Shown here in pieces: positions 1-7,425 of a stretch of 64,000 nucleotides of DNA. The position numbers and the translations under genes are program-made. Numbering within the stretch: position 1 is the stretch's first letter; each line of letters begins with the position of its first letter. This DNA comes from JASHVB01 sp035508435 (GTDB lineage Bacteria > Pseudomonadota > Alphaproteobacteria > Acetobacterales > Acetobacteraceae): assembly GCA_035508435.1 (NCBI GenBank), contig DATJNA010000079.1:40699-104698 (forward strand), in the 5' to 3' direction. The notes beneath the pieces were generated by a model. The model was not told the origin of the DNA and searched no databases. It worked only from the letters and a program-made list of their open reading frames with translations.

Positions 1-654
1 CGGCGTGTCGTCGAGGCACTCCGCGGCCGTGCCGTCGTGATAACCGGCAATCGCACCCGTCATCGCGTCCCAGAACGGATCCGTGCACATCATGGCGACT
101 ACGCCGAGATCGCGGGAGATGTCGGCGATCGTGCGCCCGATCGAACGGGTGAGGACTTCGGCCTCGATCGCCTGCGGCGTGGCCAGATGATCCGGATCGA
201 CCGGTGCGTCACGCTGCGCCCGCTCGGCGGTCAGCCGCGCTACCTGGTCATGGAACGACTCGTCGCATGGGGGAACGTTGGCATCCCCGCCGTGCGCGGC
301 GCATGCGGGAAGCAGCGGCGGTGCCACGTCGCGACCGGTGGCGGCGCGCCGCAGCAACAGCGCCTCGAGCGCGGCGGCACGCAGCATGCCACGGTGCAGG
401 GAGGCGCGCATGACGGCCTGCTTCCTGGTGCCGAGCACGGCAGAAAACAGCCAGAAACCGCGCCGGGCCGTTGGCCGCTCGAGGAGAGCGGCGAAGTGGC
501 GGCCGAACCGGAGCAAGGTCTGGACGATGGCGAGCAATCGGGCGAGGTGCTCGGGCATGGTGGGGCCGGCCCGATTCGCATCGGGGGCGCAGGCGTCGGC
601 CGGAGCGGTGAGCGCGTTGCTGGTCATGGCGGCGATGCCGAGGCTGCCTTTCAT
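1..654 (-). CDS. hypothetical protein, C-terminus cut by window edge
   Basis: I do not recognise this protein. The frame runs 218 codons from an ATG at 654 to the first base of the window without a stop, so the C-terminal end is missing. It is Ala/Leu/Arg rich, with a hydrophobic, aromatic stretch around residues 55-75 (containing GFWLFSAVLGTRKQAVM), and has no clear signal peptide. The first 30 residues are of low complexity, and the ATG at 627 (M10) is an alternative start that would leave a longer leader. No good Shine-Dalgarno sequence precedes either ATG. A good promoter directly upstream on the same strand supports expression in this direction. Two + strand frames through the same bases have no recognisable content. 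Confidence 0.55.
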   Translation of the reverse strand, partial: MKGSLGIAAMTSNALTAPADACAPDANRAGPTMPEHLARLLAIVQTLLRFGRHFAALLERPTARRGFWLFSAVLGTRKQAVMRASLHRGMLRAAALEALLLRRAATGRDVAPPLLPACAAHGGDANVPPCDESFHDQVARLTAERAQRDAPVDPDHLATPQAIEAEVLTRSIGRTIADISRDLGVVAMMCTDPFWDAMTGAIAGYHDGTAAECLDDTP

Positions 655-671
655 CGGCGGTTGAGCTGCAT

Positions 672-699
672 GTTAGAGCAGATAGAGGGAAATTGTCAA
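672..699 (-). promoter_or_regulatory. sigma70-type promoter of the partial gene at the left edge
   Basis: On the minus strand a perfect TTGACA (-35, bases 694-699) is followed after 16 bases by TCTAAC (-10, bases 672-677, 4 of 6 consensus). The segment is clearly more AT-rich than its surroundings. Transcription would start about 10 bases before the ATG at 654, or about 38 before the one at 627. This is inferred from sequence only. Confidence 0.5.
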
Positions 700-1138
700 T
701 GAAAAAGACAAACGCAGGTCAGGAAGACGCACACCCATCGTGGCGGCGGCCAGCCCAGGCAAGTGGATGATGCCCTTGCGGTGGATGATTGCGGTGCACA
801 AACAGGTGTGTGCTGCCTGGCTGTACTCCCGTCGCAGGCCAACCCGCCACCGGGCCATCTTGTCGATTTTGACCGCCCCGCCTCCCACGTCTTGGCTCGC
901 GCCATCATCGCGCAGAACCCGGCTTTCGCCGCACCGATGCCATTGTCGCTGCTTGGCTGCATCGGGCCGCCGTCCGAGGCGGCAACCATGCGGCAACCAC
1001 AGGCCGTTTCCCGATCCAAGGCATGCATGGCATCGCATCGTGTGGCGAAGCATCGCCGCAAGTTGCTGACCCAGCGTCGCGGGTTCCCCCGTTACGGTGC
1101 GTGGCGTGGAGTGCGACGTGCCATTGCGTCACCCAGCC
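700..1138. other. intergenic region, no gene recognised
   Basis: About 440 bases between the promoter of the left-edge gene and the 3' end of the TPR gene. Several overlapping frames are open on both strands, but none resembles a known protein or has a credible ribosome binding site. No terminator with a T-run, tRNA or insertion-sequence end was seen. Confidence 0.4.
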
Positions 1139-2443
1139 TCAATGCAGGGCAGCCACCCCCGCCACCGGCACCCCGGCCGCGCCCGGCCGTCGCGCCGCCA
1201 GCAGCCCCCGCGCCTCCTCCAGGCGACCCGCCTCGAGATACGCCTTGAGCAAGGTAAATTCGATCAGGTCGTGCTGCGCGCGGCTGCCGCCGATGCGCTC
1301 GTTCTGCCGCGCCAGCGGCGCCAGCGCCGCGATCGCCGCGTCCCAGTCCTGATGCTCGAACGCCACGAACCCGTGCGACAGCGTCGGCAGGTAGTCGCCG
1401 GACGGATAGCGGCCGGCCTGCGCCGCCGCCGCCATCAGGGCCGCGCGCGCGTCCAGCCCGGCGCCATCGCCCGCCACCGCCTGCGCCAGGATCACGTGCA
1501 GGTCGGCCAGCCCGCTGCCCGGCCGCGGCAGCGCCTCGCCGGCATAGGCATAGAGCCCGCGCCAGGCGGCGGCGTCGCGCGGATACCCGGCCAGTTCCGA
1601 CCGCCACAAAAACGCCGCCCCATCCGACATTTTCTGCTGCGGCCCGCCGCTGTGCCGCTGCAGTGCCATGCCGTCGCGATACAGATGCAGCGCCGCCGCC
1701 CAATTCCCGGCCTGCAATTCGCACAGCGACAGGTGCCAGCTCAGATGACCATGGAAGAACCCGTCGCGCGGATAGTCGGCGAGCCACCCCGACAGGTAGG
1801 CGCGCGCCGTTTCCGGCTCGCCGCTCTCGTAGCAGACATGCGCGAAGCCGTGCGTGGCGTGCGCGTTATGCGGGTTCGCCGCCACCGACCGCTCGATCAT
1901 CGGCCGGGCCGCCGCGAGCTGCCCGTCCTCGGACAGCGCCATGGCGTGGTAGGCGAGGAACCACGGATCGTCGCCGTAATGCGGCGCGAGGCCATCCATC
2001 AGCACCGCGACCTGATGCTTCTGCCCGATGCGGCCGGAGGCGCCGATCAGGCCATTGGGGTTCGCCGCCACGGCCACCACCAGCGCGTCGCGCGGCCATG
2101 CCGACAGATGCTGATGCAAGGCGGCGATGGCGGCATCGGTCTGACCGGAGAACGCCAGGTTGAAGAACGCGATGTGACTGGCCTCGCGTGGCGGCAGGCC
2201 GGAGGAAAAGTCCTTGGCCGCCGCCAGCGCCGCCCGCGCCGCGGCGACCTCGCCGTAGCGCATCAGCACCTGCGCCTTGCCGGCATGCGCCAGGGCGAAG
2301 CCGGGATCGGCCGCGATGGCGCGATCGAACGCGTCCGCCGCACCGGGATAGAGCGTCAGCGCCAGATCGGCGCCCTGCACATAGGCGTCCCGGGCCGCAA
2401 CCGAGGCGGTGGACAGGGGCAGGTCATAGCGGTCCGCGAACAT
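1139..2443 (-). CDS. tetratricopeptide repeat protein, TTC38 family
   Basis: Cytoplasmic helical-repeat protein of 434 residues resembling the eukaryotic and bacterial TTC38 family; molecular role unknown. The N-terminus (DLPLSTASVAARDAYVQG) and a late segment (IGGSRAQHDLIEFTLLKAY) match the family's hallmark positions, and several degenerate TPR helices with the Ala/Gly pattern (PGFALAHAGKAQVL) lie between. I placed the start at the ATG preceded by a strong GAGGAGG seven bases upstream; an upstream ATG ten codons earlier lacks such a site. No membrane segment or signal peptide. It stands alone on this strand, 136 bases beyond the stop of the SDR gene, so it may be a separate transcript. Confidence 0.8.
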   Translation of the reverse strand: MFADRYDLPLSTASVAARDAYVQGADLALTLYPGAADAFDRAIAADPGFALAHAGKAQVLMRYGEVAAARAALAAAKDFSSGLPPREASHIAFFNLAFSGQTDAAIAALHQHLSAWPRDALVVAVAANPNGLIGASGRIGQKHQVAVLMDGLAPHYGDDPWFLAYHAMALSEDGQLAAARPMIERSVAANPHNAHATHGFAHVCYESGEPETARAYLSGWLADYPRDGFFHGHLSWHLSLCELQAGNWAAALHLYRDGMALQRHSGGPQQKMSDGAAFLWRSELAGYPRDAAAWRGLYAYAGEALPRPGSGLADLHVILAQAVAGDGAGLDARAALMAAAAQAGRYPSGDYLPTLSHGFVAFEHQDWDAAIAALAPLARQNERIGGSRAQHDLIEFTLLKAYLEAGRLEEARGLLAARRPGAAGVPVAGVAALH

Positions 2444-2579
2444 GGCGCATCCTCCTCGCCGATTTGCTGGCAAGTCTATCGCGTTCAGGGGCGATCAAGA
2501 ATGGCAACCACGAAACTCATACGCGACTGCGGGCATGCGCGCCCTGGCGGCTGACCGGGCGCACGCGACCATCGCATAG

Positions 2580-3422
2580 CTACCCCGCCGCTTCAGCGTA
2601 GCGGTCCGCCAGATCGAATCCCGCCGACATCCGCGCGTGGCGTTCCTCGACGCGGGAACGCGCCTCGGGATGCGTGAAGATGAAATACGAGTCGTTGCGG
2701 ATCGCGTGCACCACCATCTCCCCCACCGCATCCGCCGCGAGCCCGCTGGAAGAGCGCGCCCGCGCCTGCGCTGCGTCGGCCCGCTGGTAACTGCCGCCGA
2801 AGCGCTCCGGGCGCCGGCGGCCGGAGTCGTACAGCGTGGTGTCCACCTGCGCCGGGCACAGCACCGACACGCCGACGCCGGTGCCTTGCAATTCCATCGC
2901 CAGCGCCTCCGACAGCGCGACCACGGCGTGCTTCGTCATCGCATAGGCGCCGATGCCGGGGATCGCCGGGTTCACCTGCAGCCCCGCCATGGAGGCGGTG
3001 TTCACCACGTGTCCGCCCTCACCGTGGCGCCGGATGCGCGGCACGAAGGCCTGCACGCCGTTCACCACGCCGAACACGTTGACGCCGAAGATCCAGTCCC
3101 ACTGCGCGCGCGTCATGTCGAGCAAACCGACGTTGCCCAGCGAAATGCCGGCGTTGTTGCAGACGATGTGCACGTGGCCGAATGCCGCCTCCACGGCATC
3201 GGCGGCGCGTGTCACCGCGTCGGCGTCCGACACGTCGAGCGGCACGGCGATCGTCCGCACGCCGGTCGCCGCGACCTGGGCGCGGGCGCGTTCCAGCGTG
3301 TCGGCCTGGATGTCGGCCATGGCCACCTGCGCGCCCGCCCGGGCCAGCGCCCGGCAGATCCCCAGCCCGATCCCGTTCGCCGCGCCGGTCACGAAAGCGA
3401 CCCGGCCGCTGATGTCCTGCAT
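2580..3422 (-). CDS. SDR-family NAD(P)-dependent oxidoreductase
   Basis: Classical short-chain dehydrogenase of 280 residues; substrate not predictable. The cofactor loop TGAANGIG is at residues 12-19, an acidic residue after the second strand (ADIQ, about residue 37) suggests NAD preference, NNAG lies near residue 90, and the catalytic Ser (NTASMAG) and YxxxK (YAMTK) follow. The longer frame upstream was rejected because the ATG used here has GGAGG seven to eight bases in front and begins exactly at the fold's first strand. The C-terminal 60 residues contain an insertion (RRRPERFGGSYQ) typical of alcohol/steroid dehydrogenase-like SDRs. A perfect FNR-type box lies about 150 bases upstream, in the region shared with the divergent membrane-protein gene. 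Confidence 0.88.
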   Translation of the reverse strand: MQDISGRVAFVTGAANGIGLGICRALARAGAQVAMADIQADTLERARAQVAATGVRTIAVPLDVSDADAVTRAADAVEAAFGHVHIVCNNAGISLGNVGLLDMTRAQWDWIFGVNVFGVVNGVQAFVPRIRRHGEGGHVVNTASMAGLQVNPAIPGIGAYAMTKHAVVALSEALAMELQGTGVGVSVLCPAQVDTTLYDSGRRRPERFGGSYQRADAAQARARSSSGLAADAVGEMVVHAIRNDSYFIFTHPEARSRVEERHARMSAGFDLADRYAEAAG

Positions 3423-3573
3423 GGTTTCCTCCGTCCGTCGCGCGGCCCGGCAGGTTCGCCGGCGCCGCGACAAATCCTGGCGCGGCGTGAGCCTGCTCCG
3501 GGCCCGGGCGCATCGCAACGACACCGGCGCACGACACCGGCGCACGACACTGGCGCACGGGCGAGGCCGGTTA

Positions 3574-3587
3574 TTGATCCGGATCAA
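3574..3587. promoter_or_regulatory. FNR/FixK-type box
   Basis: The palindrome TTGAT-CCGG-ATCAA matches the FNR/FixK/Anr consensus TTGATNNNNATCAA at all ten specified positions. It lies between the divergent starts of the SDR gene (about 150 bases away) and the small membrane protein (about 165 bases away), so it could control either or both. Otherwise the 329-base intergenic region shows nothing I can name. Confidence 0.65.
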
Positions 3588-3751
3588 TGATCGGTCTGAA
3601 AGCGCGCCGCCGCCTGCCCTGCAACACTGCGCCGCGCGATTGCTCCGCGGTCGCGACAGAAAATCAGACGGCCGGACCACTCGGCCGCGACAGGGAGGCT
3701 TCATGATGCCGGCATCCGCGATGGCGGCCAGGCGCCAACGGGCCCACGGCA

Positions 3752-4273
3752 ATGAATGACCGGGACGACGCGGCACGGCGGGGGGGCGATGCGAACAACC
3801 CCCATCGCAAGTCCGAACAATTGTACCCCACCTTGTTCGGCACCGTGGCCGCGGCGCTGTCGATCATCGTGATCATCACGGCCTCGCTGCGTCTGGCGGA
3901 TGCGCTGCGTCCGCAGACCGGCGACATGATCTCCTTCGTGGCGTCCCCAAGCGGCGTGGTGACCGCGCAGGCCAGCCTTACCGTCGAGCGGGCGGGACAA
4001 TCGCCGGTCGCCTTCTGCATGCTGCAACCTGGCGTGATGCGCCAGTCCGGCGGCAGCCTGGTGGTCGAAGCCGTGGTCAACGCCGCCACCCGCCGCTATC
4101 GCGTGCATTGGGCGGGCGGCCGCACCAGCGACACCGGGGCCGATTGCGGCAGGACCGCGGACCTGCTGCTGACGCCGGGTGACATCGGTGTTCTGTTGTT
4201 CGCGGCCAGCGCGCCGGCCGAAACCACAGCCGAGCCTTACAGCAGGCCCGGGATGGGCCGCCGCGCCAGATAG
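3752..4273 (+). CDS. hypothetical single-pass membrane protein
   Basis: Unrecognised protein of 173 residues. After a charged, Asn/Asp/Arg-rich N-terminus (residues 1-24) comes one hydrophobic segment (LFGTVAAALSIIVIITASL, about residues 28-46); the rest is a soluble domain with two Cys residues (CMLQ and ADCG) that would lie in the periplasm if the protein inserts N-in, so a disulfide is possible. The last 12 codons overlap the 3' end of the convergent Crp/Fnr gene by 37 bases. Gene reality is supported by the clean membrane segment and codon pattern, but the start and function are uncertain. Confidence 0.6.
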   Translation: MNDRDDAARRGGDANNPHRKSEQLYPTLFGTVAAALSIIVIITASLRLADALRPQTGDMISFVASPSGVVTAQASLTVERAGQSPVAFCMLQPGVMRQSGGSLVVEAVVNAATRRYRVHWAGGRTSDTGADCGRTADLLLTPGDIGVLLFAASAPAETTAEPYSRPGMGRRAR

Positions 4274-5007
4274 CGTTCGTCGAAGCCGGCCAGCGCCGAA
4301 AGTGCCGCCACATCATGGATCACCACGCGCTGGCCCTCGATCGTTGCCAGCCCCTCGTCGCGCAGCGAGCGGATCATGCGGTTGATGTGCGGCCCGCTCA
4401 GGCCGAGCACATCGGCCATCAGTTCCTGCGTCAGCGGCAGCGTATAGGAGCGGTCATCGCCCAACCCCGCCGCACGCAAGCGCACCAGCAGTTCAAGAAT
4501 CAAATGTGCGAGCCGCTGATAGGCCGAGCGGCGGCCCAGGTTCACCAAATGCTCGCCGAACATCGCCGCTTCACTGGCCGACGACCAGAACAACGCGGTC
4601 GCGACCCGCGGGAAACGCGAGAACAAGGCGAACAACTTGGTGAACGGGACCGGGGAGAAGGTCACTTCGGTGACCGCCGATACCGAATTCACCGCGGCAT
4701 CGAACAAACTCGAGGGCAGGCCAATCAGATCGCCGGGAAGCCCGAGGTTGAGGATCTGCCGCTTGCCGTCGGGCAGCACCTTGTAGCGTGACACCACGCC
4801 GCTACAGAGGATGAAAAGCTGATCGTAGCGCCGGCCGGCAATGATGATGTCGCGGTGCCGCGCCAGCTTGCGCCGCGGCTCATGCAATTCGGCGAGAAAT
4901 TCGAACTCCTCCGGCGACAGCGTGAGGTAGGCGGCCAGCTTGTCGACCAGCGGCAACGCGGCCGTCGGGGCAGTCGGCGGGTCGGCCAGCGCAACCTCCT
5001 GAACCAT
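4237..5007 (-). CDS. Crp/Fnr-family transcriptional regulator
   Basis: Transcription factor of 256 residues: N-terminal cyclic-nucleotide-binding-like beta-roll (about residues 35-150), dimerisation helix, and C-terminal winged helix with the recognition region LGLSGPHINRMIRSL at residues 201-215. Only one Cys (C68) is present, so it cannot hold an FNR-type 4Fe-4S cluster. The FNR recognition signature E-x-x-S-R is here P-x-x-N-R, so it is unlikely to bind the TTGAT-N4-ATCAA boxes in this window. The ligand is unknown. It overlaps the convergent membrane-protein gene by 37 bases and is followed upstream by about 300 bases without a gene. Confidence 0.88.
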   Translation of the reverse strand: MVQEVALADPPTAPTAALPLVDKLAAYLTLSPEEFEFLAELHEPRRKLARHRDIIIAGRRYDQLFILCSGVVSRYKVLPDGKRQILNLGLPGDLIGLPSSLFDAAVNSVSAVTEVTFSPVPFTKLFALFSRFPRVATALFWSSASEAAMFGEHLVNLGRRSAYQRLAHLILELLVRLRAAGLGDDRSYTLPLTQELMADVLGLSGPHINRMIRSLRDEGLATIEGQRVVIHDVAALSALAGFDERYLARRPIPGLL

Positions 5008-5306
5008 GGACGGCCCTCAACCATGGATTTCCCTTGGAAACCCGGATGCGCCGGGACCGAGCGCCGCGCGCTTGCCAATTGTCACCCCGGTGCGTGCGTC
5101 AGGCAATACCGCCGTATCGAGAGTACAAGAGGCCAGCACGGTCAACCATACAGCATGGCGCATTAATCCGCATCATTGCGGCAGCTTGTGGCCCGGATGC
5201 CGCGTCTGGCCGATATCGCTGCCATCGATGGGTTGCCTCGCATGAGGCTCAACCCGCGTTGACGATTGACCGCGCCGTGCCGACCGGGCGGCGCACGGAG
5301 AAGGAA
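5008..5306. other. intergenic region between divergent crp-like and clc genes
   Basis: No gene recognised. The stretch around 5110-5190 is more AT-rich and probably holds divergent promoters; on the minus strand TTGACC is followed after 17 bases by a poor -10 (TCTCGA). No FNR-type palindrome is visible here. Confidence 0.35.
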
Positions 5307-5405
5307 ATGACTCTCAGGGACAGGCTGGCGATTCGCGGCGCGGTCGCCGTGTCGTGGGCGGTGCGCGCTGCCGCGCCGGCAGCCGCGGAGGCATCGCAGC
5401 CATGA
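5307..5405 (+). CDS. possible 32-residue leader ORF upstream of clc
   Basis: A short frame starts at an ATG with GGAGAAGGAA immediately upstream, a better ribosome binding site than that of the following transporter gene. Its TGA stop overlaps the transporter's ATG as ATGA, the arrangement used repeatedly for translational coupling in this window. The product would be Arg/Ala rich with no known family. It may be a regulatory leader peptide, or the frame may be fortuitous. Confidence 0.3.
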   Translation: MTLRDRLAIRGAVAVSWAVRAAAPAAAEASQP

Positions 5406-7213
5406 ATTTCATGTCGCAATCGACGAAAAAGCCGGCCGTCACCGCCGCCGTGCACGCAGCCGCCGCCGGCATCCGCCATCTCGGCGATTTCACCACCAGC
5501 CCGCGCGTGCTGGTCATCTCGGCGATCGCCCTGGTGGTCGGGATCGGCGGGACGATTTCCGGCGTTGTCCTGCTGAACCTGATCCGGCTGGTCACCAACG
5601 TCGCCTATTTCGGCCGCTTCACCTCGATCAACCTGCAACTTGGCACCACACGCCTGCCATTGTGGTCGGTCGCGATCCCGGTGGCGGGATCGCTGGTGGT
5701 CGGCCTGATGGCCCGCTTTGGCAGCGAAAAGATCCGCGGCCACGGCATCCCCGAGGCGATCGAAGCGATCTTGCTCGGCCGCAGCCGGCTCGATATCCGC
5801 GTGGCGATTTTGAAGCCGCTGTCGTCGGCGATCTCGATCGGCACCGGCGGCCCGTTCGGCGCGGAGGGTCCGATCATCATGACCGGCGGCGCCATTGGCT
5901 CGCTGATCGCCCAGGCGCTGCCGGTCAGCGACGTGGAGCGCAAGACGCTGCTGGTCGCCGGCGCCGCCGCCGGCATGACCACCGTGTTCGGCACCCCGAT
6001 CGCCGCCATCTTGCTCGCTGTCGAGCTGCTGTTGTTCGAATGGACGCCGCGCAGCTTCATCCCGGTGACCGTCGCCGCGATCACCGCCGAAGTCGCGCGC
6101 ACCTATCTCGGCCTGCCCTCGCCATTGTTCCCCTTCGCCGGCACCATGCCGACCACATTGCTCGCGGTCGGCTGCTGGGTGTTCGTCGGGCTGTGCAGCG
6201 GCCTGCTGTCCGGCTGCCTGACGCAGCTCGTGTATGCCTGCGAGGACGGGTTCCTGAAGCTGCCGATCCATTGGATGTGGTGGCCGATGCTGGGCGGCCT
6301 GGTGGTCGGCATCGGCGGCATCATCGATCCGCGCGCGCTCAGCGTCGGCTATTACAACATCGCCGAGATGCTGCAGGGCCACGTCGTGGCGGCGAGCGCA
6401 TTGCTGCTGCTGACGGTGAAGACCGTGATCTGGGCGGTGGCGCTGGGCTCCGGCACATCGGGCGGCGTGCTGGCACCCTTGCTGATCATCGGCGGCGGCC
6501 TCGGCGCGGCGATGGCGCACCTGCTGCCGCCCGCCAGCCCCGGCTTCTGGGCGCTGCTGGGCATGTGCGCCACCATGGGCGGCACCATGCGCTCACCGCT
6601 GACCGCGACGTTCTTCGCGGTGGAATTGACCGGCAACACTCACGTCCTGCTGCCGCTGATCACCGCCTGCGCCACCGCGCATCTGGTGACGGTGCTGCTG
6701 ATGCGGCGGTCGATCCTGACCGAGAAGGTCGCGCGCCGCGGCCATCACCTGGCGCGCGAATACCGCGTCGATCCGTTCGTGCTGACCCGCGTGCGCGAGA
6801 TCATGGTGACCGACGTGCAGACCGTGCCGGATACCATGACGCTGCACGAGCTGGCGGCATTCCTGACCGACCCCGCGACGTATCATCCGAGCTTTCCGGT
6901 GGTCGATGCGACCGGCCGGGTGTTGGGCGTGGTGGACCCGCCCGCGGTACTGGGGTGGCGCAGGGCAGGCAAGAGTCGCAGCGGCACGCTGAGAACATTG
7001 CTGACGGGCAGGGACACCGTCGTGGCGTATCCGGACGAATACCTCGACGCGGTGATCGAGCGCATGTCGCGCGCCAATGTGGCGCATATGCCGGTGGTGT
7101 CGCCGGACGACCGGAAGCTGGCCGGGTATTTGGCGTGGAAGGACCTGCTGCGGGTGCGGACCCGTCTGCAAGCGGAAGAACGTGAGCGGGTGGTGCTGTA
7201 CCGGGTGCGATGA
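5402..7213 (+). CDS. CLC-family chloride channel/transporter with C-terminal CBS domains
   Basis: Inner-membrane anion channel or H+/Cl- exchanger of 603 residues. CLC signatures are present: GHGIPE at residues 113-118 and GTGGPFGAEGP at 147-157, in which the gating glutamate (E155) is kept although the usual GREGP is GAEGP. The membrane part extends to about residue 445, with many hydrophobic helices. Two CBS motifs follow (about 460-520, containing IMVTDVQTVPD, and 535-590, containing VAHMPVV), implying regulation by a cytoplasmic nucleotide. The start was taken at the first ATG giving a normal N-terminus; ATG codons 16 codons earlier and 3 codons later are alternatives. The ATGA overlap with the small upstream ORF suggests coupled translation. 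Confidence 0.9.
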   Translation: MNFMSQSTKKPAVTAAVHAAAAGIRHLGDFTTSPRVLVISAIALVVGIGGTISGVVLLNLIRLVTNVAYFGRFTSINLQLGTTRLPLWSVAIPVAGSLVVGLMARFGSEKIRGHGIPEAIEAILLGRSRLDIRVAILKPLSSAISIGTGGPFGAEGPIIMTGGAIGSLIAQALPVSDVERKTLLVAGAAAGMTTVFGTPIAAILLAVELLLFEWTPRSFIPVTVAAITAEVARTYLGLPSPLFPFAGTMPTTLLAVGCWVFVGLCSGLLSGCLTQLVYACEDGFLKLPIHWMWWPMLGGLVVGIGGIIDPRALSVGYYNIAEMLQGHVVAASALLLLTVKTVIWAVALGSGTSGGVLAPLLIIGGGLGAAMAHLLPPASPGFWALLGMCATMGGTMRSPLTATFFAVELTGNTHVLLPLITACATAHLVTVLLMRRSILTEKVARRGHHLAREYRVDPFVLTRVREIMVTDVQTVPDTMTLHELAAFLTDPATYHPSFPVVDATGRVLGVVDPPAVLGWRRAGKSRSGTLRTLLTGRDTVVAYPDEYLDAVIERMSRANVAHMPVVSPDDRKLAGYLAWKDLLRVRTRLQAEERERVVLYRVR

Positions 7214-7230
7214 ACAGGCCGGTGCGGGTG

Positions 7231-7308
7231 CCATTGCGAGCGAGGCAATCCGGGTCGAAGTGACGTGTGGTGGATCGACCGGGATTGCTTCGCTCCGCTC
7301 GCAATGAC
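7231..7308. repeat. palindromic dispersed repeat (CATTGCGAGCG family)
   Basis: Two inverted arms, CATTGCGAGCGAGGCAATC near the left end and GATTGCTTCGCTCCGCTCGC near the right, face each other across about 35 bases between the clc and MCP genes. Related sequence recurs near 17.86, 51.1 and 52.6 kb. This looks like a REP/MITE-like non-coding element that can fold as a hairpin in transcripts of either direction. Confidence 0.6.
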
Positions 7309-7425
7309 ACCGATCGCGCGATGACACCGATCGGGCGACGCCCCGCGGCTCCGGGCTTCACTGCGTTACGCCGCCCGCTGCCTTACGCCCGGCCGTCCGG
7401 GTCCCGCTGTTGCGCGGGCGCTGCT

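Noticed and set aside
673..1061. Two ~125-codon minus strand frames
   Set aside because: Rich in Cys, His and Arg in both phases, no family resemblance, and they run through the promoter of the left-edge gene.
5249..6520. 423-codon minus strand frame opposite the CLC gene
   Set aside because: Gln/Asp/Arg-rich shadow of the transporter's hydrophobic codons; no ribosome binding site.
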